Assembly (NCBI GenBank): GCA_030638415.1
Contig: DAOWEO010000093.1
Span: 1-34,566, forward strand
Source of the DNA: Bdellovibrionales bacterium
Lineage (GTDB): Bacteria; Bdellovibrionota; Bacteriovoracia; Bacteriovoracales; Bacteriovoracaceae
Length of the DNA stretch: 34,566 nucleotides
Direction: 5' to 3'
The translations under genes and the position numbers were made by a program. Positions 8,564 through 15,971 of the stretch are shown here, piece after piece. The notes beneath the pieces are model-generated. The model saw nothing but the letters and a program-made list of their open reading frames with translations. It had not been told where the DNA came from and ran no database searches. The number at the start of each line of letters is the position of its first letter. Position 1 is the first letter of the stretch.

Positions 8564-9779
8564 ATTTACTCTTTAGTTTTAAAAACTTAATTGTTTCATC
8601 GTCATCACTGTCTTCGTCAGGTTTAGCATACAGACGATCATAAAATTCATAATTAGATGCATCGAACACCTGTCCATGTGAAAATACTTTTAGAGTATTT
8701 GCTAACTGTTGATATACAACAACCTGCTGCCCCGCAAACAGACCATCAAGCTCTTGTTCAAATTGAAGTGTGAAGTGGTTAAAAGTCTTATAATAAAATA
8801 TCGCTTTATGCATTTCCATGGAAGGAAGTACTTTTACCAATACTGCCAAAGGACGAGATTGATCGATTTGTAGTGAAAGATTTTTCCCTCGTAAAAAACA
8901 TCCCGTAAAACCATAACTATCAATACGGTCCACAAACAGACTACCTCTCGATGGTTGCACCTTCAAAAGTGTAAGCTTAGGATCAATTTTTTGGCCATCG
9001 CTACCAATTAACTCATTTTGACCTAATCGATATAAGTAGGTGCCTTCGTGAGAGCAGATTGACGTCTCTTCTTTGTAATGAATAATATCACCATCTTCTC
9101 GCAAAGAGTTAGGGACATTTTTCTCTAAGTAATCCTGAATAAAATCTTCATCAAGATCAAGCTGCAGCTCCTTGCCACTTTTTAACTCAACCTCTTCACG
9201 AATTAATGCAGCAATTTTAAAAACCTCTTTCTCACCAATATCTGCAAGAGGTAGCACTAATTTTTTTAATGTTTCCGTTGGAACTGTTGATAATAGATGA
9301 GACTGGTCTTGAGTAATAGTCGGAGAAGCCAAAAGAAAATTTTCATTCGTAGCATGGTTATGGTGTACTTTAGCAAAGTGACCTGTAGCAATACCATCTG
9401 CTTTTAATAGTACTGCTTTTTCTGCTAAAATTTTTAGTAACAGTTCGTTGGCCAAGATAGGAGTTGAATAGCTAATTCCACCAATTCTAGCCACAACAAT
9501 TTGTGACATAACTTCAGACTCAAACTGTTCTTGAGCATCGACGGCATAAAAAGGTATTTCTAAAAACTGACAAATCTGTGCAATATTGGCCAATGGCTCT
9601 GTTATAAAATTTGTTTTTTCCATATCTTCAGAGCGCTTTTCATCTATAAACAAAACAGCAACACCAAGACAATCATAGCCCTGCTTTTTAAGTAAAAATG
9701 CACAGATAGTAGACTCAAGACGACCAGTCATGCCAATTACAATACGCTTTTTGTTCTCAATTTTTTTATTCTTTGCCAT
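8547..9779 (-). CDS. MnmA-like protein lacking both catalytic cysteines
   Basis: This protein (410 aa) follows the MnmA layout but is degenerate at the catalytic sites. The PP-loop SGGVDSS is TGRLEST (residues 18-24), the first cysteine motif NPDxLCN is STPILAN (Ala110), and the STGICFI motif with the persulfide cysteine is absent around residue 200. Retained are TGHF (132-135), QDQSHLL (157-163), YRLGQNELIG and a beta-barrel-like C-terminal part, followed by an acidic stretch PDEDSDDDE. It is therefore unlikely to thiolate tRNA, and may bind tRNA, bind nucleotide, or regulate MnmA; that is inference. A TTG at 9818 extends the frame, but the ATG at 9779 has AGGA five bases upstream. It is the first gene of the operon with the peptidase and mnmA. 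Confidence 0.8.
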   Translation of the reverse strand: MAKNKKIENKKRIVIGMTGRLESTICAFLLKKQGYDCLGVAVLFIDEKRSEDMEKTNFITEPLANIAQICQFLEIPFYAVDAQEQFESEVMSQIVVARIGGISYSTPILANELLLKILAEKAVLLKADGIATGHFAKVHHNHATNENFLLASPTITQDQSHLLSTVPTETLKKLVLPLADIGEKEVFKIAALIREEVELKSGKELQLDLDEDFIQDYLEKNVPNSLREDGDIIHYKEETSICSHEGTYLYRLGQNELIGSDGQKIDPKLTLLKVQPSRGSLFVDRIDSYGFTGCFLRGKNLSLQIDQSRPLAVLVKVLPSMEMHKAIFYYKTFNHFTLQFEQELDGLFAGQQVVVYQQLANTLKVFSHGQVFDASNYEFYDRLYAKPDEDSDDDETIKFLKLKSKYGYYF

Positions 9780-9788
9780 TAGATTCCT

Positions 9789-9818
9789 AGTATACCGCAT
9801 TAAATAAAGTTTATTCAA
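9789..9818 (-). promoter_or_regulatory. Candidate sigma-70-like promoter of the mnmA-like operon
   Basis: TTGAAT (9813-9818) and TATACT (9789-9794) are separated by 18 bases on the minus strand. The -10 ends nine bases before the ATG at 9779, so transcription from it would give a nearly leaderless mRNA and would omit the AGGA. Either this mRNA is leaderless or the real promoter lies further upstream. Confidence 0.4.
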
Positions 9819-10194
9819 GTACCTAATTACATAAATTTTACATATTTAGCTCTTTACCCCTAGCAGAGTATGCAATGCGTCATCATTCCTCACCAGAAAA
9901 TCCATATAGCAGTACTATAAAAAGGTTCTATCTAAGCAATTTGAGATTTTAAAACAGACGAATATTCCAGCGAAAGTAATAGTTAAAGCGGGGAAATATA
10001 TTATAGGAAAAAATTTTACCATTTTAAATTAAAACAACTGTATCACTACAGTGGTGGTAAATCCTCGAGACAATAAATATAGAAATAATTTTAGCAACTT
10101 GGCTCGGGCAGCCTGAAGAAAAGTATTTAATCGCCAGCAAGCCACCGTCGTTGACGCGCTGCTAACACCACGGTGCTAAGACAGTTTATAAATT
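9819..10194. other. Gene-free region with a relatively GC-rich patch
   Basis: No reading frame with a ribosome-binding site was found on either strand. About 10098-10180 is clearly richer in G and C than its surroundings. It contains short pairings such as GGCT/AGCC (about 10111-10123), CGTC/GACG (about 10147-10157) and CACCGT/ACGGTG (about 10143-10175). I could not match it to tRNA, tmRNA, 6S, SRP, RNase P or a riboswitch class I know. It may hold a small RNA or a decayed gene. Confidence 0.4.
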
Positions 10195-10220
10195 AAAAAA
10201 GGGCCTTCTAAAAGACCCTT
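10195..10220 (-). terminator. Rho-independent terminator of the small beta-barrel gene
   Basis: On the minus strand AAGGGTC (10214-10220) pairs with GGCCCTT (10199-10205), including one G-U pair, across an 8-base loop. Six T follow (A10195-A10200 on the plus strand). It starts 28 bases after the stop at 10249. Confidence 0.8.
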
Positions 10221-10248
10221 AATATTAAAGTAAACTTTTTAAATTTGC

Positions 10249-10737
10249 TTATCTAAAAGAGTAAACAAATGCACCGCTAAGTACTAAGTGTGACATTCCA
10301 GATCCGGCCATACGATATCCAGATTCACCCTTTACACACATCTTTTTGTTAATTTGATAACCAACACCAGCAAACATATCAATACCTAAGTTTGTACTAC
10401 CTGAAGAAGCACCTGCACTCACCGTATGAATAGCAAGACCACCACCAACGTACGTTTTCATCTTAGGCATTAATTTAACATCTTTTAAATGATAGCTTCC
10501 ACGTAGTCCTAAGCCAATTTGAGTAACCGAATCAACTGATACATAATCGAAAGTTGTTGCAAACATAAAATCTTTATAAAGTTTTCCCATTGGCATAATA
10601 AGTCCAAACCCTAGCGTTCCATCTCTCAGCCCAAGTCTAACTCCAACCTTATTAACTTTAAGGTTATCCATTTTAAGCCCTTCAGCAAATATAGATGTTG
10701 AACAAAGTAGCGCTACAATTAAAACAAGTCTTTTCAT
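10249..10737 (-). CDS. Small exported protein, probable outer-membrane beta-barrel
   Basis: Unrecognised 162-aa protein. It has a clear signal peptide (MKRLVLIVALLCSTSIFA, cleavage about residue 18). The mature part alternates glycine-rich and aromatic or hydrophobic stretches, such as VGVRLGLRDGTLGFGLIMP, QIGLGLRGSYHL and LGIDMFAGVGYQI, as expected of an eight-stranded outer-membrane barrel; it ends in LSGAFVYSFR. The ATG has a strong SD (AAGGAG, six bases upstream), its own promoter and its own terminator, so it is monocistronic. Specific function is unknown; OmpW/OmpA-barrel-like proteins are the nearest type by appearance only. Confidence 0.8.
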   Translation of the reverse strand: MKRLVLIVALLCSTSIFAEGLKMDNLKVNKVGVRLGLRDGTLGFGLIMPMGKLYKDFMFATTFDYVSVDSVTQIGLGLRGSYHLKDVKLMPKMKTYVGGGLAIHTVSAGASSGSTNLGIDMFAGVGYQINKKMCVKGESGYRMAGSGMSHLVLSGAFVYSFR

Positions 10738-10762
10738 TTTTTCTCCTTAAGAAATTTCACCA

Positions 10763-10791
10763 ATTATTAGGATTTTCACTACCTTTGTCAA
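10763..10791 (-). promoter_or_regulatory. Strong sigma-70-like promoter for the small beta-barrel gene
   Basis: On the minus strand a perfect -35 TTGACA (10786-10791) is followed after exactly 17 bases by AATAAT (10763-10768; 5 of 6 matches). It lies 25 bases upstream of the ATG at 10737 and just downstream of the preceding terminator. Confidence 0.7.
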
Positions 10792-10806
10792 ATACGACCA
10801 GCAGAG

Positions 10807-10836
10807 AAAAAAAAGAGGTCATATATAATGACCTCT
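10807..10836 (-). terminator. Rho-independent terminator of the FadL-like gene
   Basis: Perfect 9-bp stem AGAGGTCAT/ATGACCTCT (10814-10822 with 10828-10836) around a 5-base loop. On the minus strand it is followed by eight T (A10807-A10814 on the plus strand). On the plus strand it is followed by ATTTTTATT, so it could work in both directions. Confidence 0.88.
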
Positions 10837-10866
10837 ATTTTTATTCTATATTTGTTACAACAGTAG

Positions 10867-12063
10867 TTAGAATGCCCAACGACCTGCTACAGAGAGTGAT
10901 GACTCTTTGTGCGTTGTGGTGATATCCATTTCAGGATAACCTGGAAGTGAACCATCCATATCATATTTTCCAGAAATCGTTGTTTCAGGTGAAAGTACAT
11001 AAGACATATCAATACCAAAGGTTGTACTAAACTGATGCGATACTCCAAATGTGTAGTGAGTTTCAGAAGTTGCTGGAAAACCAATTGCATTAAAAAAGTT
11101 AATCGCTTGAGTATTTCCTGTTACAGCAATTGCACCAGCTCCTAGTGGAGTTTCAGCATGGTTATAGCCTAGACGAATTGTAGTTTGATCTAAGTGATAT
11201 GCCATCCCAAGCGCCATTACATTTTGATCTTCCCATCCAAAGTCCTTATAACCTGCAGCTTTTGACCACATAATCATCTTGTAATCAAAAGTCATATCAA
11301 GATTGTTCCATGTATAAGCAATTCCTGCTCCATACTCAGCAGGTTGCTCCATAAGATCAGTGGAAATATTACTCCCCAACCCAAAGTTACTAGCCGCATT
11401 AGCAATCTGATGCTTATATTCCATTTCAATTGCTGATTGAAAATTAAATCCAAAAGTCAGATTATTTAATTCATAGCTAACTCCTAGGTCAAATCCAAAA
11501 CCTAAATCGTCTGATACACCTCTACCTGTATCATCAGGTGTTCCTAAGTTGTAAGACATCCCCAAAGTACCATATAAAATAGCAGCACCAGCTCCAACTG
11601 ATAAATTACCAAATTGATAAGCAAGACTTGGGGCAAATTTCATTAAGTTCAAAGAAGTACTCATTTTAAAGAGTCCAGGCATTGCAACATCACGATAATC
11701 AACACCAAGTCCAGAGACGCCATAAGCGCCAATACCGAAAACCATTTTTTCACATAATCTATAAGTAAATCCTACGGCAGGAATTACAAATGAGTCTGCT
11801 TCACTGGTTGCAATAGTTGATTTATATGTTCCTATAACTTCTGGTTTAAAAAGCATGCCACCAAAACTTAGTTCAAATTTTGTTTTAGTATTTGTGATTA
11901 GTGCAGGGTTTTTTAGCAGACTCTCAGAGCCCATCGCATAAGCGATACCAGTGCCACCCATTGAACGTGAAATACTTCCCGCAGCAATCATATTGTCGCC
12001 ATTAGTGGCGAAAACTGAACAACTCATTAATAACATTAGTACAACTGCAATCCGTTTCATCAT
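10867..12063 (-). CDS. OmpP1/FadL/TodX-family outer-membrane transporter
   Basis: Outer-membrane barrel (398 aa) of the FadL family, which lets long-chain fatty acids or other hydrophobic compounds cross the outer membrane. A signal peptide ends at about residue 19 (CSVFA). The FadL N-terminal motif NGDNMIAAGSISRSMGGTGI follows, then LLKNPA, many amphipathic Gly/aromatic strands and a C-terminal Phe (VAGRWAF), the usual BAM recognition end. The ATG at 12061-12063 has AGGA five bases upstream; the next codon is also ATG. It is flanked downstream by a strong terminator, so it is probably a single-gene unit. The substrate is unknown; lipid uptake would suit a predator feeding on prey membranes, which is inference. 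Confidence 0.9.
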   Translation of the reverse strand: MMKRIAVVLMLLMSCSVFATNGDNMIAAGSISRSMGGTGIAYAMGSESLLKNPALITNTKTKFELSFGGMLFKPEVIGTYKSTIATSEADSFVIPAVGFTYRLCEKMVFGIGAYGVSGLGVDYRDVAMPGLFKMSTSLNLMKFAPSLAYQFGNLSVGAGAAILYGTLGMSYNLGTPDDTGRGVSDDLGFGFDLGVSYELNNLTFGFNFQSAIEMEYKHQIANAASNFGLGSNISTDLMEQPAEYGAGIAYTWNNLDMTFDYKMIMWSKAAGYKDFGWEDQNVMALGMAYHLDQTTIRLGYNHAETPLGAGAIAVTGNTQAINFFNAIGFPATSETHYTFGVSHQFSTTFGIDMSYVLSPETTISGKYDMDGSLPGYPEMDITTTHKESSLSVAGRWAF

Positions 12064-12172
12064 AACCGTCCTTTATAGTGTGTTAATTTTTAGTTTGATA
12101 ATAATGTAAAGTAAGCCCATAGCCTTTAATATGATTAGGGTCATCTTTCTTACTGTATGAGTACGATTTTAT

Positions 12173-12517
12173 TTAATAGGTAACTTCAAAATGGTTGGAG
12201 TAGTAAAATGGTATAAAATTCCATAAAACGTCCTGCCAGGTTTTATACATTCGTACTGAAAGACTTTTGGTCTTGAGACATGAAAATCCCTGAGTTTTAT
12301 CTGGATTAGCCAAATCAATTCCATAACGTCCATAAAGTGAGAATTGTTGATGTCTCCACTGGTAAGTTACAATTCTTGTCTTTACTTCAGATCTCTTTGG
12401 AGTAGTCCAATGCCCTGCGGGGTTACAATGGTTAAGTTTTAGCAGTGGTCCCGAGGAACAGCCAATAAAAAGAAGTATTAGTAATATTAAAAATGCCGAA
12501 AGAATAGATCTACTCAT
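12173..12517 (-). CDS. Small predicted lipoprotein, unknown function
   Basis: Unrecognised 114-aa protein. The N-terminus is a lipoprotein signal sequence with a lipobox-like LFIGC (Cys20) followed by SSG, so it should be lipidated and membrane-anchored. The mature part is short, with aromatic residues near the end (WNFIPFYYSNHFEVTY). The start overlaps the end of the upstream lipoprotein gene by 8 bases, so it is the last gene of the protease-lipoprotein-lipoprotein operon. Its C-terminal hydrophobic/aromatic segment recalls that of the neighbour, so the two may be distant duplicates; this is weak. Confidence 0.75.
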   Translation of the reverse strand: MSRSILSAFLILLILLFIGCSSGPLLKLNHCNPAGHWTTPKRSEVKTRIVTYQWRHQQFSLYGRYGIDLANPDKTQGFSCLKTKSLSVRMYKTWQDVLWNFIPFYYSNHFEVTY

Positions 12518-12878
12518 GAGTCTTTTTTCCCTTAGCTATAATAGAATAATAGACTGGTTGATACATTCCAAAAGTAATAATTTGGTAAAGCATCGACGTC
12601 CAATACTTTTTGTCATCAAGACCAACTTTTAAAATAGAGGCGTGTGCTGCACCAAGATGTGCCAACTCTTCATCAATTAAAATATCATAATTAGCAGGGT
12701 AAAGACCCCATAAATAAAAATCACGTTGCCCACTTACTTCAAAAAGAGTATCAATATTTTCATGATGTCCGATTTCAACAATAATCAGACCGTTGGACTT
12801 GAAATGCAAAGAAGAGCATGAGGTTGAAATTACCAACATGCTCAAGAGAAAAATCTGTTTAGCGTAATTTTTTAACAT
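12510..12878 (-). CDS. Predicted lipoprotein resembling the Bor/Iss type
   Basis: A 122-aa protein whose lipoprotein signal ends at STSC (Cys21). The frame opens 34 codons further upstream, but only the ATG at 12878 gives a signal sequence, and it overlaps the protease stop by 20 bases. No strong SD is visible, so translation is probably coupled. The mature order (FYLWGLYP early, then VGLDDKKYWTSMLYQIITFGMYQPVYYSII) recalls the small Bor/Iss lipoproteins of phage lambda and E. coli, where a similar ITLGIYTP segment precedes the C-terminal strand. That similarity is from memory and should be treated as a hypothesis. It sits between a secreted protease and another lipoprotein. Confidence 0.65.
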   Translation of the reverse strand: MLKNYAKQIFLLSMLVISTSCSSLHFKSNGLIIVEIGHHENIDTLFEVSGQRDFYLWGLYPANYDILIDEELAHLGAAHASILKVGLDDKKYWTSMLYQIITFGMYQPVYYSIIAKGKKTHE

Positions 12879-13719
12879 TTTTAATATAGGTAACTTCCTC
12901 ACCACGACATCCATTATCAGAACAAGTATATACAACGCTACAGGCTGCCGTATCATGACTGCGATAATCTCTTTCGCCACGAACTAGGATACCCTCAACT
13001 TTACCCGTTTTTCGGTTAATTACAGCCGATCCAGAATTTCCACCAAAACTATCTAAATTAGCCTTAAAGTGTTTCCAATTTTTCTTTCGAACTGTTGCTC
13101 CATCAGCAATTTTAGTCGGTAGACCTGTAGGATGTCCAATAATAACTAGTTCAGTACCAACTTTGACTCTTTTTTTACTCAGTTTTAGTGGTGCTCTACC
13201 AATAACTTTTCGATCAAGTTGAATCAAAGCATAATCATTTTTTGTAAGCATATTTTGTGAACGTGAAATAATTTTTTTACAAAAATAGACATTCTTTTTA
13301 CTGGTAGTAAAACTATATGCACCCTCTTCTACCGCACTGTCGTTATAACCAAATACCCAGAGGTTTTTCATGCAGTTATTCATATCTTTCACACAATGTC
13401 CTGCTGTTACTAACAGATCTTTACCAACAAGAAATCCGGAACAACTCGCTGCAGTCAGTTGTTGAGAAAATCTCTCACCTGCACATACGCCAGTCTGCTC
13501 TAAAGTTATGCCACGAATTTTAAAATATTCACCTTGTGCAACCACTGCCGCTGTACTAATCATACCTGCCGTTGATCTGGCCCACTGTGCATAACGAGGA
13601 TTTGCATCTTGAACTTCAACCCGACTATCTACACCATAAATAACTTTTTGCTGAGCAGCAAAGAGAGCAGTAAGAGGAATAGCAATCATAATTAAAATAA
13701 GAGAGAGCCTACCTTGCAT
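12859..13719 (-). CDS. Secreted trypsin-like serine protease (S1 fold)
   Basis: Exported chymotrypsin-fold protease (286 aa). A signal peptide covers about residues 1-22. The catalytic triad is intact: TAGHC (His108), NDYALIQLD (Asp162) and GGNSGSAV (Ser229). The GNSGS type and the IIGHPTG segment point to the bacterial V8/glutamyl-endopeptidase-like branch rather than to digestive trypsins. Several cysteines (93, 109, 116, 147, 260, 266, 271) suggest disulphides. The ATG has AAGGTG upstream. The next gene starts inside its 3' end, giving a protease-lipoprotein-lipoprotein operon. A role in prey digestion is plausible but inferred. Confidence 0.9.
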   Translation of the reverse strand: MQGRLSLILIMIAIPLTALFAAQQKVIYGVDSRVEVQDANPRYAQWARSTAGMISTAAVVAQGEYFKIRGITLEQTGVCAGERFSQQLTAASCSGFLVGKDLLVTAGHCVKDMNNCMKNLWVFGYNDSAVEEGAYSFTTSKKNVYFCKKIISRSQNMLTKNDYALIQLDRKVIGRAPLKLSKKRVKVGTELVIIGHPTGLPTKIADGATVRKKNWKHFKANLDSFGGNSGSAVINRKTGKVEGILVRGERDYRSHDTAACSVVYTCSDNGCRGEEVTYIKNVKKLR

Positions 13720-13747
13720 AATTACACCTTTTTTAGAGTTGGTGCTG

Positions 13748-13775
13748 TTTTATGAAACATATAACTAAGAGTCAA
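13748..13775 (-). promoter_or_regulatory. Weak candidate promoter for the protease operon
   Basis: TTGACT (13770-13775) lies 15-16 bases before an A/T-rich CATAAA stretch (about 13749-13754) on the minus strand, about 30 bases upstream of the protease ATG. The -35 is good; the -10 and spacing are poor. Confidence 0.3.
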
Positions 13776-13782
13776 AGTGAAT

Positions 13783-14592
13783 CTATAATCCTGTAAAATT
13801 TGCATCCCGCTTCTCTAGAAGTGCATCTACTCCTTCAAAGTGGTCATTCATCCTTTGTGCCATAGACTGATATGCTGCTAACATATCAAGCTGTGTATCA
13901 AGATCTCGCAGATGAGAACTTTTAAGTACCCGTTTAGTCATTTCAATAGCCTCAGGTCCGTTCGCAGCAATTTTTTTGACTAAGTTATTAGTAAACTCTT
14001 TAAGCTCAGCACTTTCCGTATAAAAGTTTCCAAGTCCCATTTCAAAAGCTTGTTTTCCACTGTAGATATCTCCAGTTAGAAACATCTCCATCGCTTTGGC
14101 ATAACCCACAGCACGCGAAAGAAAATATGTTCCTCCCACTCCAGGAACAAGCCCTAACTTTGAAAAGGTCTCACCAAATTTAGAGTGCTCACAAAGTACC
14201 CGCATATCACACATAAATGCCAAGTCACATCCAGCTCCAATTGCAGCACCATTAATCATTCCTATAATAGGCTTATTAAGCGCCTCAATGGCCTTAGGTA
14301 TACGTTGGATTCCATATTCATATCGTTTACGCAACTCATGCGCCGGGCCTTCAAACATACCCTTTTGCTCTTGCATATCTTTAACGTTACCACCTGCACT
14401 AAATGCACGTCCTGCACCACTTAAAACAAACACGCGCACACTACGCTCGCGATCAAAATGCTCTAAACATGCAACTAAGTCATCAACCATTTCCAAGGAG
14501 ATGGCATTGCGTTTGTCTGGATCATTAAGCGTGACCCAGCAGATATAATCTTTAACTTCATAGCTAACCGTTTTTAAAGTTTTAAAACTCAC
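13783..14592 (-). CDS. Crotonase-family protein (enoyl-CoA hydratase/isomerase)
   Basis: Crotonase-fold acyl-CoA enzyme (269 aa), the last gene of the leucine-degradation operon. The oxyanion-hole segments FSAGGNV (residues 64-70) and NGAAIGAGCD (114-123) are present, as is FGETFSKLGLVPGVGG. Aligned by eye with rat enoyl-CoA hydratase, the two catalytic glutamates are Asp123 and Phe143, so a plain hydratase reaction is doubtful and an isomerase, thioesterase or other crotonase reaction is possible. The start is GTG at 14590-14592 with AAGGGG six bases upstream, overlapping the HMG-CoA lyase stop by 11 bases. Confidence 0.85.
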   Translation of the reverse strand: MSFKTLKTVSYEVKDYICWVTLNDPDKRNAISLEMVDDLVACLEHFDRERSVRVFVLSGAGRAFSAGGNVKDMQEQKGMFEGPAHELRKRYEYGIQRIPKAIEALNKPIIGMINGAAIGAGCDLAFMCDMRVLCEHSKFGETFSKLGLVPGVGGTYFLSRAVGYAKAMEMFLTGDIYSGKQAFEMGLGNFYTESAELKEFTNNLVKKIAANGPEAIEMTKRVLKSSHLRDLDTQLDMLAAYQSMAQRMNDHFEGVDALLEKRDANFTGL

Positions 14593-15511
14593 AATAAGCC
14601 CCTTCTACTTTGCGTAGTGACCGAACTAAACGGGAAGGGCTTCTTTTGCCCAGAGCAGTTAAGATAAATAGAGAAGCATCTAACAGTTTTGCTAAATCAA
14701 TTCCACTATTTACTCCCATTGAGTTAAACATATAAACAAGATCTTCAGTTGCAACGTTACCTGTTGACCCAGGAGCATAAGGGCATCCACCGAGACCACC
14801 TGCAGATGCATCAAAAATTCTTGCCCCACCATTAAAAGCAGTTAACACGTTTGCCATGGCAATCCCACGCGTATCATGGAAGTGAAAGGCTAATTTATTA
14901 AGATCAAAATTCTTTTTAAATGCAGGTATAATCTGTTGCACCTGTCCCGGAGTTGCGACACCAATAGTATCTCCAAGTGACACTTCATAACATCCATAAT
15001 TAAATAGAGTTTCACAGACCTGATGTACTCGATCAATATCGACTTGCCCCTCATAGGGACAACCAAAAACAGTTGAAACGTAACCGCGAACTTTTACTCC
15101 ATCACTCTTTGCCATCGCTGCAACTTTTTTTAAGTTGGCCAACGACTCATCCACAGTTGCATGAACATTTTTTTTACTAAAAGAGTCTGAAGCGGCACTA
15201 AAAATAGCAATCTCTTTAACTCCTACTTTTTGCGACTGTTCATACCCTTTCACATTAGGTACCAAGCATGAAAGATTATAGATCAGAGGATCAACTCTCT
15301 TGATTAATTCACTATAAAGAGCAGCAGCATCACCCATTTGCGGAACATATTTAGGATGGACAAAACTAGTTGGTTCAATGGATGTAATACCCGCATCCAA
15401 AAGCATCTTAATAAAAGTTAGCTTGTTTTCAGTAGTAACCAGCCCCTTCTCGTTTTGTAATCCATCACGTGGGCCGACTTCAATAATAGAAACATTTTGT
15501 TGTTCATTCAT
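14582..15511 (-). CDS. mvaB: Hydroxymethylglutaryl-CoA lyase
   Basis: HMG-CoA lyase (309 aa; also called LiuE) splits 3-hydroxy-3-methylglutaryl-CoA into acetyl-CoA and acetoacetate, the last step of leucine degradation. It is a DRE-TIM metallolyase. VGPRDGLQNEK near the start carries the Arg-Asp pair, SLGDTIGVATP and FHFHDTRG give the metal-binding His-X-His, and GGLGGCPYAPGSTGN contains the signature cysteine. The ATG lies 3 bases after the biotin-carrier stop. The SD is weak (purine-rich GGAAAAGAG). The position between carboxylase and crotonase genes confirms the pathway. Confidence 0.94.
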   Translation of the reverse strand: MNEQQNVSIIEVGPRDGLQNEKGLVTTENKLTFIKMLLDAGITSIEPTSFVHPKYVPQMGDAAALYSELIKRVDPLIYNLSCLVPNVKGYEQSQKVGVKEIAIFSAASDSFSKKNVHATVDESLANLKKVAAMAKSDGVKVRGYVSTVFGCPYEGQVDIDRVHQVCETLFNYGCYEVSLGDTIGVATPGQVQQIIPAFKKNFDLNKLAFHFHDTRGIAMANVLTAFNGGARIFDASAGGLGGCPYAPGSTGNVATEDLVYMFNSMGVNSGIDLAKLLDASLFILTALGKRSPSRLVRSLRKVEGAYCEF

Positions 15512-15514
15512 TCT

Positions 15515-15970
15515 TTACTCTTTTCCAGCTGGCTTAAGAGAGACTAATTCGACTCCTCCATCTACTTGCTGACCTTCATTAAAAATAATTTCTAAAATTT
15601 TTCCATCACGACTTGCCTTAACTGGATGCTCCATTTTCATGGCCTCCATAATCAAAATCGTCTCACCTTTTTTCACCTCTTGCCCAGCCACCTTAATAAC
15701 TTTGAAAATCTTGCCCGGCATTGGTGAAATCATAGCACCTGCTTCTAATGCTCCACCACAATTTTTCTTTGACAGTGGTTCAATAAATAGATCTTGACCG
15801 TGAACTAAGACATGGCCTTTTTTCTTATCTGTCGATATGCCACTAACCATCTTGCTTAGTTCCTGTGTCGTAAAGCTGTACGTAACACCATCAACAGCGA
15901 GCTTAACACCTTGTTCACTCCACTCACTTACAAATACATCTTTCTCTGAACCATTTACTAATAATTTCAT
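15515..15970 (-). CDS. Stand-alone biotin carboxyl carrier subunit of an acyl-CoA carboxylase
   Basis: Biotinyl carrier protein (151 aa) that moves carboxyl groups between the biotin carboxylase and the carboxyltransferase. The C-terminal lipoyl/biotinyl domain (about residues 78-148) holds EAMKMEHP with biotinyl Lys112 and MISPMPGKIFKV. The N-terminal 75 residues look like a much reduced version of the BT region. The frame extends upstream inside the biotin carboxylase gene, but the ATG at 15970 follows the carboxylase stop by one base and has AGGA nine bases upstream. In most characterised methylcrotonyl-CoA carboxylases this domain is fused to the alpha subunit; here it is separate. The partner subunits are adjacent in the operon. 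Confidence 0.9.
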   Translation of the reverse strand: MKLLVNGSEKDVFVSEWSEQGVKLAVDGVTYSFTTQELSKMVSGISTDKKKGHVLVHGQDLFIEPLSKKNCGGALEAGAMISPMPGKIFKVIKVAGQEVKKGETILIMEAMKMEHPVKASRDGKILEIIFNEGQQVDGGVELVSLKPAGKE

Positions 15971-15971
15971 A

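Noticed and set aside
9870..9920. Very short plus-strand frame starting ATGCAATGCGTC
   Set aside because: Only about 16 codons, no SD and no conserved-looking features.
10098..10180. tRNA, tmRNA or 6S RNA in the GC-rich patch
   Set aside because: No T-loop motif, no acceptor pairing, and no match to remembered tmRNA, 6S, SRP or RNase P cores.
12110..12154. AGTAAGCCC ... GGG ... CTTACT pairing downstream of the lipoprotein operon as a terminator
   Set aside because: The stem is split by an 8-base bulge, the loop is long and there is no T tract.
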